From: Dyella monticola
GTDB lineage: Bacteria; Pseudomonadota; Gammaproteobacteria; Xanthomonadales; Rhodanobacteraceae
Direction of reading: 5' to 3'
NCBI RefSeq assembly: GCF_003363155.1
Contig: NZ_QRBE01000003.1
Location: 310,001 to 374,000 of the forward strand
Length of the DNA stretch: 64,000 nt
Part shown: positions 26,259-35,459 of the stretch, in pieces
Numbering within the stretch: position 1 is the stretch's first letter
Layout of the letters: each line of letters begins with the position of its first letter
Program-made: the position numbers and the translations under genes
Notes under the pieces: model-generated
Told to the model about the DNA's origin: nothing
Databases searched by the model: none
Seen by the model: only the letters and a program-made list of their open reading frames with translations

Positions 26259-26318
26259 AAGCCGATGCGACAAGGTGCGTTGCGGGCGTTATTCAGACAT
26301 CGAAACCAAAGGCCATTC

Positions 26319-27629
26319 ATGTTCACTTACTACATCCAACTCGGCCTTCGCAGTCTCAAGCGCAATCCAGCGCTCACCGCGCTGATGGTGATGGCGATTG
26401 GTTTTGGCGTCTCCGCGTCGATGATTACCTATTCGGTATTTCGCGCCGTGTCCGGCAACCCGATACCGGAAAAATCGTCGCAATTGTTCGTGCCGGAGAT
26501 CGACAGCTGGGGGCCGGGCCTCAATGAAAAAGGCGAGCCGCCCGGCGCGTTGAATTATGTCGACGCGATGGCCTTGATGAGAGCGCATCAATCCAAGCGC
26601 ATGACGCTCATTTACCAGATCGGGTTGTCAACGCTGCCCCGCGACGCCGATAGCGTACCGGTGGCCAGCAACGGCTATGCCGTAACGGGCGACTTTTTCA
26701 CCATGTTCGATGTGCCGTTTCTCTACGGTAGCGGTTGGAGCACTGCCGACGACGATGCGCGCGCAGCCGACGTCGTGCTCAGTCGGGAATTCAATCAGCG
26801 CATGTTCGGCGGGGCCAACAGCGTAGGACAGAAAATCACGCTTTCCGGGCACGATTACCGCATTGTCGGTGTGACCAAACGATGGAATCCCTCGCCGCGC
26901 TTTTACGATGCATGGGGCGGCAGCGGCTTTGGCGATCCACCTGATTTCTATCTGCTGCTCAACCGCGCGCTCGATCTGCATACCGACAACGTGGGTCGAA
27001 ACAGTTGCCGTGGCGCGATCACCTACAACGGCTGGGATCAGTATCTGCAGAGCAATTGCATCTGGCTGATGCCGTGGGTGGAACTGGATACGACCAGCGA
27101 GGTGGCCCGTTACCGCAACTTCCTGGAAAGCTATTCCGCCGATCAACAACGCGCAGGCCGATTCGGCTGGGCACCCAATGTACGGTTGCCCGACGTAATG
27201 ACATGGCTCGACGTTCAGCACATCGTGCCGCCGGAGAGCCGCATTTCGCTGATCGTGGCGATGAGCTTCTTCATCATCTGCCTGGTCAACACCATCGGTT
27301 TGCTGCTTGCGAAGTTCATGCGCAGGGCCGGCGAAATTGGCGTGCGCCGCGCGCTGGGTGCTACCCGTCATGAAATTTACGCGCAATACCTGGTCGAGGC
27401 TGCGGCGGTCGGGTTGACCGGAGGACTGCTGGGACTGCTGCTGACTGCCATAGGCATGTCGGGTGTGGGGCTGTTGTTTGAACCGGAGATCGCGCAGCTT
27501 GCGCATATGGATCTGTCGCTGATCGGCCTGACGTTGGTGGTGGCTATCTTCGCCACCGTGGCCGCTGCGTTCTATCCGGCCTGGCGTGCTGCGCAAGTGC
27601 AGCCGGCCTGGCAGCTGAAATCCAATTGA
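26319..27629 (+). CDS. FtsX/MacB-type permease A1 (pair 1)
   Basis: 436 residues. N-terminal transmembrane helix (LTALMVMAIGFGVSASM, about 20-40), a MacB-type periplasmic core domain (about 45-290), then three C-terminal helices forming the FtsX domain, with the ATPase-coupling motif FMRRAGEIGVRRALGATRHE and the end AWQLKSN. The periplasmic domain contains MFGGANSVGQ and two cysteines (NSCRG, SNCIW) that could form a disulfide. There is no ATPase domain, unlike true MacB. AAAGG lies 6 bases before ATG 26319. Partner of the next gene, 15 bases away. Confidence 0.9.
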   Translation: MFTYYIQLGLRSLKRNPALTALMVMAIGFGVSASMITYSVFRAVSGNPIPEKSSQLFVPEIDSWGPGLNEKGEPPGALNYVDAMALMRAHQSKRMTLIYQIGLSTLPRDADSVPVASNGYAVTGDFFTMFDVPFLYGSGWSTADDDARAADVVLSREFNQRMFGGANSVGQKITLSGHDYRIVGVTKRWNPSPRFYDAWGGSGFGDPPDFYLLLNRALDLHTDNVGRNSCRGAITYNGWDQYLQSNCIWLMPWVELDTTSEVARYRNFLESYSADQQRAGRFGWAPNVRLPDVMTWLDVQHIVPPESRISLIVAMSFFIICLVNTIGLLLAKFMRRAGEIGVRRALGATRHEIYAQYLVEAAAVGLTGGLLGLLLTAIGMSGVGLLFEPEIAQLAHMDLSLIGLTLVVAIFATVAAAFYPAWRAAQVQPAWQLKSN

Positions 27630-27644
27630 GGCGAGGGAGCACAC

Positions 27645-28877
27645 ATGCATATCCAGCCCATTCTCGCCGCGCTGCGCCGCCATAAGGCAGGTACGGTTCT
27701 GATCGCGTTGCAGATCGCGTTGACGTTGGCGATCGTGTGCAATGCATTGTTCATCATCAATCAGCGCCTCGCGCACATCGACGAGCCCAGCGGCGTCGAC
27801 GAAGCCAATCTGTTCGTGATCGCGAACCAGTGGGGAGAGCAGTACTCCACGCAGGAAGCGGTGGAAAGAATCGAACAGGACCTCGTCACCCTGCGGCAAT
27901 TGCCGGGCGTGCAGGACGTTACGAGCTCCAACAACTATCCGATCAGGGGCATCAGCAACGACAACTTCATCACCATGACGCCGGATCAACGTGCCCCCAC
28001 AAGCGATGCGGCCTACTACATGGGGGATGCCAATTTTGTTCGTACGCTCGGTCTCAAGCTGATCGCGGGGCGCGATTTCAGGCCCGAAGAAGTGCAGAAC
28101 CAGGGGCTCAGGCAGACCGTCGATCCGTCCGTCGCCATCATCAGCAAGGCGATGGCCACGAAGCTGTTCCCGAACAGCGATGCGCTCGGCAAGCACTTCT
28201 ATGCCATGACCCCCAACCCGATCACGGTGATTGGCATCGTGGATGTATTGCATCGGGGCGACGTAAGCACGTGGAGCGCACCCTATATCGGTGAATCGAT
28301 GATCGTGCCGGTCCGACCCGCCGACCCCTACGGCATTTACTACATCGTGCGTACCAAGCCCGGTCAGCTCGCCGCGGCGATGCGCGCAGCACCCAAGGCG
28401 CTGTATGCCGAAAACCGCATGCGCATGATCGATCCCAAAGACGGTTTGCTCAGCTTTGCGCAGGTGCGTCACCGCGCGTTCGAGAGCGATCGTGGCATGG
28501 CGATCCTGATGAGCATCATTTGCATCGTGCTGCTGGCGATCACCGCGGCAGGCATCATTGGCCTGACCAGTTTCTGGGTGGGACAGCGCCGCCGCCAGAT
28601 CGGCGTGCGCCGTGCGCTTGGCGCGACGCATCGCGACATCATGCAGTACTTCATGACGGAAAACCTGCTGATCAGTTTGGGTGGCCTGGCCATCGGCGTG
28701 GTGCTGGCATTTGGCCTCAACCTTTGGCTGCACATACATCTTGAGCTCAAGGTGTTGCCGTTGACGTATGTACTGGGCGGCACGGTGATCCTGCTGTTGC
28801 TGGGGCAGGGCGCGGTATTCGCGCCGGCCTTGCGCGCCTCGCGCGTGCCACCGATCGAAGCGACGAGGCCGGCATGA
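27645..28877 (+). CDS. FtsX/MacB-type permease B1 (pair 1)
   Basis: 410 residues. The B type differs from the A type at both ends: it starts MHIQPILAALRRHKAGT before the first helix (LIALQIALTLAIVCNALFII) and ends VPPIEATRPA. The periplasmic core has LFPNSDALGK in place of the A-type FGGANSVG. The coupling loop is FWVGQRRRQIGVRRALGATH, followed by MTENLLIS. Probably forms a heterodimer with A1. GGGAG precedes the ATG. A long antisense frame over this gene and A1 is a shadow. Confidence 0.9.
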   Translation: MHIQPILAALRRHKAGTVLIALQIALTLAIVCNALFIINQRLAHIDEPSGVDEANLFVIANQWGEQYSTQEAVERIEQDLVTLRQLPGVQDVTSSNNYPIRGISNDNFITMTPDQRAPTSDAAYYMGDANFVRTLGLKLIAGRDFRPEEVQNQGLRQTVDPSVAIISKAMATKLFPNSDALGKHFYAMTPNPITVIGIVDVLHRGDVSTWSAPYIGESMIVPVRPADPYGIYYIVRTKPGQLAAAMRAAPKALYAENRMRMIDPKDGLLSFAQVRHRAFESDRGMAILMSIICIVLLAITAAGIIGLTSFWVGQRRRQIGVRRALGATHRDIMQYFMTENLLISLGGLAIGVVLAFGLNLWLHIHLELKVLPLTYVLGGTVILLLLGQGAVFAPALRASRVPPIEATRPA

Positions 28878-28917
28878 ATACCTATTCACGCCTAAACGCA
28901 GGGGAACGGGGGTGCCG

Positions 28918-30234
28918 ATGTTTGCTTACTATCTAAGGCTCGGCTGGCGTAGCTTGCGGCGCAATCCCTTGCTGACGGCGCTGATGGTGTTTGCCATCGG
29001 CGTCGGTGTGGCCGCGTCAGCGACGACGTTTGCGGTATTTCATGCGGCATCCGGCAATCCCTTACCGGATAAATCCGCGCAGCTGTTCGTGCCGCAGATC
29101 GATATATGGGGGCCGGCCAGTCGCTCGGCCGGGCGCGACCTGCCCGATGCGCTGAGTTACCCCGATGCCATGGCATTGATGCGCGATCACAAAGCAGCAC
29201 GGCAAACCGCGATCTATCCGATGGCTTCGACGGCGATTCCCCAAGACCCGACGCGCGAACCGTTTGCCGTGAACGGTTACGCCGCGTATGCGGATTTCTT
29301 TCCGATGTTCGAAGCGCCTTTTCTCTATGGCAACGGTTGGAACGCTTCGCAGGACGAGGCGCACGCCGGTGTGGTGGTAATCAGCCGTGCACTCAATCAG
29401 CAGTTGTTTGGTGGCGCGAACAGCGTAGGCCGCACGATTCGTCTGGATGATCACGATTATCGCGTGGTGGGTGTCCTGGATGAGTGGAACCCGCGCCCGC
29501 GCTTCTACGATGTCAACAATTCTGACGGCTTTTCCGATCCGCCGGACTTTTTTGTGCCATTCACGCGCGCCATCGACCTGCAAACGGAGACGAATGGCAA
29601 CAGCAACTGCTATGGCAGCGCAGGACGCGATGCGGGATGGAAGGGCTGGATCCAATCCGATTGCGTGTGGGTGTCGTTCTGGGCGGAACTGCCCAATCGT
29701 GCGGCGGTCACCGCTTATCACGACTACCTGATGGCCTATGCGTCCGAGCAACAACGCGTAGGCCGCTTTCATTGGGCGCCTTTCGTGCAGTTGCACGATC
29801 TTATGCAGTGGCTGGATTACGAAAAGGTTGTGCCGCCGGAAACACGCATTTCGATGCTGCTGTCGCTGGGTTTCCTGTTGGTTTGTCTGGTGAATACCGT
29901 TGGCCTGCTATTGGCCAAGTTCATGCGGCGCGCTGCAGAGATCGGCGTGCGACGCGCTCTGGGTGCATCGCGTCGCGAGATCTGGCTGCAGTATCTGGCC
30001 GAAGCCTTGATGATTGGTGTGGCGGGCGGCGTCGTGGGCCTGGTGCTGACGGGCGTCGGCATGCTGGGTATCGGGCTGGTGTTCGATCCGGACATTGCGC
30101 GTCTGGCACGCATGAGTCCGAGTGTGATCGGGCTCACCTTGCTCACGGCCGTCGTGACCACGCTCGCTGCTGCGCTTTATCCCACCTGGCGTGCGGCTCG
30201 CGTACAGCCGGCGTGGCAATTGAAAGCCAACTGA
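28918..30234 (+). CDS. FtsX/MacB-type permease A2 (pair 2)
   Basis: 438 residues, same topology as A1 and closest to it: PLLTALMVFAIGVGVAAS for the first helix, SGNPLPDKSAQLFVPQIDIW at the start of the periplasmic domain, LFGGANSVGR and the cysteine pair SNCYG / SDCVW. The coupling loop is FMRRAAEIGVRRALGASRRE; the end is AWQLKAN. ATG 28918 (GGGGG 5 bases upstream) is preferred to the GTG at 28912. It begins 40 bases after B1. Confidence 0.9.
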   Translation: MFAYYLRLGWRSLRRNPLLTALMVFAIGVGVAASATTFAVFHAASGNPLPDKSAQLFVPQIDIWGPASRSAGRDLPDALSYPDAMALMRDHKAARQTAIYPMASTAIPQDPTREPFAVNGYAAYADFFPMFEAPFLYGNGWNASQDEAHAGVVVISRALNQQLFGGANSVGRTIRLDDHDYRVVGVLDEWNPRPRFYDVNNSDGFSDPPDFFVPFTRAIDLQTETNGNSNCYGSAGRDAGWKGWIQSDCVWVSFWAELPNRAAVTAYHDYLMAYASEQQRVGRFHWAPFVQLHDLMQWLDYEKVVPPETRISMLLSLGFLLVCLVNTVGLLLAKFMRRAAEIGVRRALGASRREIWLQYLAEALMIGVAGGVVGLVLTGVGMLGIGLVFDPDIARLARMSPSVIGLTLLTAVVTTLAAALYPTWRAARVQPAWQLKAN

Positions 30235-30244
30235 GGCGACGACG

Positions 30245-31471
30245 ATGCAGATACGCCCCATCCTCGCCACGCTTCGCTATCACAAGGCAGGTACCTTGCT
30301 GATTGCGCTGCAGATCGCCCTGACACTGGCCATTGTGTGCAATGCGTTATTCATCATCCACCAGCGACTGGGGCAACTCTCGCGGCCAAGCGGCGTGGAT
30401 GAGTCAGACTTGTTGCTGGTGCACAATCAGTGGGCGGGCAAACCAGACGCCGACGAGGTGGCGTCCATGATGGCTTCGGACCTCGCCACGCTGCGCAATC
30501 TTCCTGGCGTGGCGAACGTGTACGCCACCAACACGTATCCGCTGAGCGGTGAAGGTACCGTTTTCGGCATCGGGCATAGTCCGGACAAGAAAACCTACAC
30601 TGACAGCACCGCGATCTATTTTGTCGATGACAATGCGCTGGCCACGCTCGGCTTGAGACTCATCGCTGGGCGGAACTTCCGGCCCGACGAAATAGGTGCC
30701 AGCAGCAAACACAGCAAGATCGAACCCGACGAAATCATCATTACCCAGGCGCTGGCGCACCATCTGTTTCCGGATGCTTCCGCAGTCGGTAAAGCGGTCT
30801 ACCTTAGCCGCAAGCCCAGCATCATTATTGGTGTGGTCGGGCGCATGCGCACGCCGTGGGTCGACTCGAGCATGGCCAAGTGGGACGAATATTCCACGCT
30901 GCTGCCTTACCGCCGATTGGAAGGCTATACGGAGTATGTGATTCGTACGCAACCGGGGCAGCTCGACGATGTGGCCAGGCGAGTCAAAGCTACCTTGTAT
31001 GCCGCCAATCGCATGCGGGTCATTAGTCCAAAGAATGGCGTTCGCACCTTCGCCGATGTGGGTGCCCAGGCGTACAACAGCGATCGCGGCATGGCGATTC
31101 TGATGGGGGCCATCAGCCTGATCATGCTGACCATCACCGGTGCCGGCATCGTGGGACTTACCAGTTTCTGGGTGGGTCAGCGGCGCAAGCAGATCGGTGT
31201 TCGCCGCGCGCTGGGCGCCACGCAGCGCGACATCCTCAGTTACTTCCTCACGGAAAACCTGCTGATCGGCGTGGCCGGCGTGATCGTCGGTGGCGTGCTG
31301 GCCATTGGCCTGAATCTTTGGCTGATGAATCAGTTCGAGATGGAAAAGCTTGCCATGGGATATGTCGTGGCGGGTGTGGCGATATTGCTGGTGCTTGGAC
31401 AGGGCGCGGTGCTGGCTCCCGCACTGCGCGCATCCAAGGTACCGCCGGTTGAAGCAACGCGGTCGGTTTGA
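30245..31471 (+). CDS. FtsX/MacB-type permease B2 (pair 2)
   Basis: 408 residues. It opens MQIRPILATLRYHKAGTLL, like B1 and B3; the periplasmic core has LFPDASAVGK, and the coupling loop is FWVGQRRKQIGVRRALGATQ. The end is VPPVEATRSV. The gap to A2 is 10 bases. Within the periplasmic core it differs from B1 by short insertions and many substitutions, so substrate-facing surfaces have diverged while the membrane parts are conserved. Confidence 0.9.
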   Translation: MQIRPILATLRYHKAGTLLIALQIALTLAIVCNALFIIHQRLGQLSRPSGVDESDLLLVHNQWAGKPDADEVASMMASDLATLRNLPGVANVYATNTYPLSGEGTVFGIGHSPDKKTYTDSTAIYFVDDNALATLGLRLIAGRNFRPDEIGASSKHSKIEPDEIIITQALAHHLFPDASAVGKAVYLSRKPSIIIGVVGRMRTPWVDSSMAKWDEYSTLLPYRRLEGYTEYVIRTQPGQLDDVARRVKATLYAANRMRVISPKNGVRTFADVGAQAYNSDRGMAILMGAISLIMLTITGAGIVGLTSFWVGQRRKQIGVRRALGATQRDILSYFLTENLLIGVAGVIVGGVLAIGLNLWLMNQFEMEKLAMGYVVAGVAILLVLGQGAVLAPALRASKVPPVEATRSV

Positions 31472-31521
31472 AGGACGAAGCCCTCACCAGAGGGGTCATC
31501 AACGCAATGAGGGAGGCACCC

Positions 31522-32847
31522 ATGTTGGGTTATTACATTGATCTGGCGATACGCAGTCTCAAACGAAGCCCCGGCCTCACGCTGTTGATGATATTGACGG
31601 TGGGCTTTGGTGTGGCCGCATCCATGGTCACCTATTCCGTATTCCGTGCGGTGTCGGGCGATCCCATTCCGTGGAAATCGGCGCAGCTTTATGTGCCACA
31701 GATCGAGATGTGGGGACCGAAGGGGCATGGTGGTCCAGGCGACAATGGCGATCCGCCGGATGCGATGGATTACACCGACGCCATCGCACTGATGCGTGAT
31801 CACCGCGCCAGATACCAATCGGCGATGTACATGATTACGCCCTCGGTCGTGCCTGCGGAGGCGGGTAAGCATCCCATTAATGTCGAAGGGCATGCGGTTT
31901 TCAATGAGTTTTTCCCAATGACCGATGCGCCGTTCAAATACGGCAGCGGGTGGAGTGCGTCCGATGACGATCAGCGCGCGGCTGTTGCAGTGATTAGCGA
32001 GAAGCTCAATCAGAAGCTATTCGGCGGCGCCAACAGTGTGGGCAAGGTCGTCGACATCGACGGCAAGGATTACCGCGTTGTCGGTGTGCTGAACAAGTGG
32101 GAGCCACAGCCGCGTTTCTACGACGTGTCCAATACCGGGGGGTTCACTACCAACGCGGATGATGTGTTCATCCCATTCATGCGCGCCATCGACGTGGACA
32201 TGTCCAACGATGGCAACACCAACTGTGCTGAGACGCCTGCACAGTCGGGCTTCAAGGGGCTGCAGCTTTCCTCGTGCATCTGGATCAGCTACATGGTGCA
32301 GCTGGACAGTGCCGCGCAAGCCAAGGCGTATAAAGATTATCTGGATGGCTACGCCCGCGAGCAGCAGAGGTCCGGTCGTTTCAGCTGGCCGCCGAACAAT
32401 CGCTTGCGCGATCTGCACGCGTGGCTCGATGCCGAGCATGTGGTGCCTTCTGATACCGAGGTTTCCCTGCTGGTCGCCATTGGCTTGCTGCTGGTCTGCC
32501 TCGTCAATACAGCGGGGTTGCTGCTTGCGAAATTCTTGCGTCGTAGCAATGAAATCGGCGTGCGCCGTGCCATTGGTGCACCCCGTTCGGCCATCTATGC
32601 GCAGTTTCTGGTGGAGGCGGGCATCGTGGGTTTAAGCGGTGGTGTACTCGGGCTGTTGCTGACCGGCGTCGGTATTCATGGCGTGAGCTGGGTCTTGCCC
32701 AAAGACATCGCAAATCTCGCGCATTTGGATGTGCAGCTCTTGCTGCTGACGCTCATCGTTGCCGTGGTCTCGACCATGCTTGCCGGCATCTATCCCACTT
32801 ACCGTGCCTCGCGGGTTCAACCCGCATGGCAGCTGAAGTCGAACTGA
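31522..32847 (+). CDS. FtsX/MacB-type permease A3 (pair 3)
   Basis: 441 residues. MLGYYIDLAIRSLKRSPG leads into the first helix; the periplasmic part begins SGDPIPWKSAQLYVPQIEMW and contains LFGGANSVGK with cysteines in NTNCAE and SSCIW. The coupling loop is FLRRSNEIGVRRAIGAPRSA. GGGAGG lies 5 bases before ATG 31522; the in-frame ATG at 31507 and the frame start at 31468 would overlap the previous gene without a ribosome site. The 50-base gap from B2 is the longest between permease genes. Confidence 0.9.
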   Translation: MLGYYIDLAIRSLKRSPGLTLLMILTVGFGVAASMVTYSVFRAVSGDPIPWKSAQLYVPQIEMWGPKGHGGPGDNGDPPDAMDYTDAIALMRDHRARYQSAMYMITPSVVPAEAGKHPINVEGHAVFNEFFPMTDAPFKYGSGWSASDDDQRAAVAVISEKLNQKLFGGANSVGKVVDIDGKDYRVVGVLNKWEPQPRFYDVSNTGGFTTNADDVFIPFMRAIDVDMSNDGNTNCAETPAQSGFKGLQLSSCIWISYMVQLDSAAQAKAYKDYLDGYAREQQRSGRFSWPPNNRLRDLHAWLDAEHVVPSDTEVSLLVAIGLLLVCLVNTAGLLLAKFLRRSNEIGVRRAIGAPRSAIYAQFLVEAGIVGLSGGVLGLLLTGVGIHGVSWVLPKDIANLAHLDVQLLLLTLIVAVVSTMLAGIYPTYRASRVQPAWQLKSN

Positions 32848-32863
32848 GAATAAGGAACCGCTT

Positions 32864-34120
32864 ATGAGCCTCCATCCTATTCTTGCAGCGTTGCGCAAAC
32901 ACAAGGCGGGCGTCGTGTTGATCGCCTTGCAGATTGCCCTGACGCTGGCGATCGTGTGTAACGCCGTATTCATCATCTACAGTCGCGTGGAGAAGGTGAA
33001 TCGGCCCACCGGCATCGATGAAAGCAATCTGTTGCTCATCACCCAGCAATGGGTGGGGGCGCCAAGCATGGACACCCCGGCCGGCGTGCAGCAGCTCGAC
33101 AGCATGCTTCGGCAGGATCTGGATACGCTCAGGCGCATGCCGGACGTGATGTCGGTGTCTTCGATTACGTCGCTGCCGCTGCTCAATTCCAGCTGGGTCG
33201 GCGGCGTTTCATTGACGCCCGGCGCGCAGACGCCCGGTAAGAACGATATCCATACCGCCATGTATTTCGGCGATGACCAGATGGTGGGTACGCTTGGTCT
33301 GCAGATGGTGGAGGGGCGCAATTTCAACGCCTCTGAGATCACCAACAAGGGCATGCGCGACCAAACCGAGCCTTCGATAGTGATCGTCACGCAGGATCTG
33401 GCCAAACGCCTTTTCCCGCATGGATCGGCGGTGGGCAAGGTCGTGTACTTCGATGGTGGCAATGCGCCGAGCACCATCATCGGCGTGGTCAAGCGCATGC
33501 AAACTCCCGCCGTCGGCTGGGGCGATAATTTCACCTGGTATTCGACCTTGATGCCCACTCGCATCAATGCGACGTTCTCGCGCTACATCGTGCGCACCCG
33601 GCCGGGCCAATTGGATGCCGTGGCGCACCATGTCGCTACGGCGCTTTACAACAGCAATCCGCTGCGTGTGATCGATGATGACGATGGCATCAAGCGGTTC
33701 AGCGACATCCGTGCCGATGCTTACCGTGCCGACATTGGGATGGCGGTGCTGATGGGTGTTGTGTGTCTGATTCTGCTGGCAGTGACGGCGGCCGGCATCG
33801 TCGGGCTGACGAGTTTCTGGGTGGGACAGCGCCATCGTCAGATCGGTGTGCGGCGTGCGCTCGGGGCGCGCAAGATCGACATCCTGCATTATTTCCAGCT
33901 CGAAAATCTGATGATTGCAGGCGCGGGTGCGCTGATCGGCATCGCGCTTGCCGTCGGTTTGAACCGACTACTCATGAGCAAATTCGAGATGGACAGCATG
34001 CCGGTTTACTACGTGCTGGTCGGACTGGCGGTAGTGATGTTGCTGGGACAGGTTGCGGTATTCGTGCCGGCGCGGCGCGCGTCGAACGTTCCACCGGTCG
34101 TGGCGACCCGATCGGTCTGA
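32864..34120 (+). CDS. FtsX/MacB-type permease B3 (pair 3)
   Basis: 418 residues, the longest of the B type because of an enlarged periplasmic segment (residues ~65-110, around SMDTPAGVQQLDSML). Membrane parts match the other B proteins: PILAALRKHKAGVVLIALQ at the start, LFPHGSAVGK in the core, FWVGQRHRQIGVRRALGARK in the coupling loop, VPPVVATRSV at the end. AAGGAA precedes the ATG. Confidence 0.9.
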   Translation: MSLHPILAALRKHKAGVVLIALQIALTLAIVCNAVFIIYSRVEKVNRPTGIDESNLLLITQQWVGAPSMDTPAGVQQLDSMLRQDLDTLRRMPDVMSVSSITSLPLLNSSWVGGVSLTPGAQTPGKNDIHTAMYFGDDQMVGTLGLQMVEGRNFNASEITNKGMRDQTEPSIVIVTQDLAKRLFPHGSAVGKVVYFDGGNAPSTIIGVVKRMQTPAVGWGDNFTWYSTLMPTRINATFSRYIVRTRPGQLDAVAHHVATALYNSNPLRVIDDDDGIKRFSDIRADAYRADIGMAVLMGVVCLILLAVTAAGIVGLTSFWVGQRHRQIGVRRALGARKIDILHYFQLENLMIAGAGALIGIALAVGLNRLLMSKFEMDSMPVYYVLVGLAVVMLLGQVAVFVPARRASNVPPVVATRSV

Positions 34121-34151
34121 TGTAACAGGACAAGCACAAGGGGGAGGCATG

Positions 34152-35450
34152 ATGTCCTATTACTTCGGTCTGGCGATGAGGAGCTTGCGGCGCAACCGCA
34201 TGCTCACCGCGCTGATGGTGCTAACGCTCGCGCTTGGCATCGGCGCGTCGATGACTACGCTGACGGTGCTGCGGCTCCTTTCCGGCGATCCGTTGCCGGG
34301 AAAGAGCGCGCAGCTCTATTACGCGCAAATCGACCCGTATTCCAAGGACGAGCCGTTCTCGCGCAGCGGCAAGATGCCCTGGTTGATGAGCTACACCGAT
34401 GCGATGAATCTGCTCGACGCGCACAAAGCGCCACGACAGGCGGCGATCGCGCAATCGCAAATCAAGCTGATACCGCCGGATGCGCGGCGCCGGCCCTTTT
34501 TCAGCGATGGCGTGATGACCACGGCTGACTTCTTCACGATGTTCGATGTGGACTTCCAATACGGCAGCGGCTGGAGTGCGCAGGACGATCGCAATGCCGC
34601 GCCGGTGGTCGTGATTTCCGATTATCTCAATGAACAGTTTTTCGGCGGCGGCAATAGCGTAGGGCGCAGCCTGCGCCTGGGCGACAAGGACTTCCGCATC
34701 ATTGGCGTGCTCAAGCCCTGGGCGCCACAACCGCACTTTTATGCACTGCACCTGGGTGGCTCCGACTATGGCCGGGGCGCCGCTGTCTTTCTGCCGCTGC
34801 GCGCTGCGCGCACGGCCGGCATGGAGCCGCGCAATACCTTTTTCTACGCACCGGGCGACCGGCAGGTGCTCGAAACCGCACCGGTAATTTGGCTAGGTTT
34901 CTGGGCGGAACTCCCCGATAGCAGTGCTGCGGCGGCGTACCGGCAATTTCTCGCCGATTACGTGCAGCAGCAGATCGCACTCGGTCGCTTTCAGCAGAGC
35001 CATGTCAAACTGTCGAACCTGATGACCTGGCTCAGCGATCAGCAGGTCGTGCCCGATAAGGTACGCATGCAGACGGGCCTCGCTTTCAGCTTCCTCGCTA
35101 TTTGCATCGTGAACACGGTGGGCTTGCTACTGGCCAAGTGCCTGCGCCGTTCCGGTGAGATCGGCGTGCGGCGCGCCATGGGCGCTTCGCGCTCGGCCAT
35201 CTTCGCGCAATTCATGATGGAAGCGGTCTTGCTTGGCCTGGCCGGTGGCGTGCTGGGTTTCGTGTTCACCGAATTCGGCCTGTGGTGCATTCGTCAACAG
35301 CCCGCGGAATACGCGAGCCTTGTCCACCTCGATGGACGAATGTTCGCGGTGACGTTTGGAATGTCCCTGGCAGCCAGCCTGTTTGCAGGCGTGCTCCCAG
35401 CCTGGCGCGCGTGCAAGGTGGCGCCGGCGCCGCAACTCAAGGCTGCGTGA
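34152..35450 (+). CDS. FtsX/MacB-type permease A4 (pair 4)
   Basis: 432 residues and the founder of a second subgroup (A4-A6): the first helix reads LGIGASMTTLTVL and the domain begins SGDPLPGKSAQLYYAQIDP. The core motif is FFGGGNSVGR. It is the only A-type protein lacking the periplasmic cysteine pair: the corresponding stretch reads RNTFFYAPGD ... TAPVIW. Coupling loop CLRRSGEIGVRRAMGASRSA. ATG 34152 is chosen over ATG 34149 because it leaves a 4-base gap to GGGGAGG. Confidence 0.88.
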   Translation: MSYYFGLAMRSLRRNRMLTALMVLTLALGIGASMTTLTVLRLLSGDPLPGKSAQLYYAQIDPYSKDEPFSRSGKMPWLMSYTDAMNLLDAHKAPRQAAIAQSQIKLIPPDARRRPFFSDGVMTTADFFTMFDVDFQYGSGWSAQDDRNAAPVVVISDYLNEQFFGGGNSVGRSLRLGDKDFRIIGVLKPWAPQPHFYALHLGGSDYGRGAAVFLPLRAARTAGMEPRNTFFYAPGDRQVLETAPVIWLGFWAELPDSSAAAAYRQFLADYVQQQIALGRFQQSHVKLSNLMTWLSDQQVVPDKVRMQTGLAFSFLAICIVNTVGLLLAKCLRRSGEIGVRRAMGASRSAIFAQFMMEAVLLGLAGGVLGFVFTEFGLWCIRQQPAEYASLVHLDGRMFAVTFGMSLAASLFAGVLPAWRACKVAPAPQLKAA

Positions 35451-35459
35451 GGAAGCGAT

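Noticed and set aside
26628-28889. 753-residue open frame antisense to permeases A1 and B1
   Set aside because: His/Arg/Gln-rich composition typical of reverse-strand readings of high-GC genes; the sense strand has clear transporters with ribosome sites.
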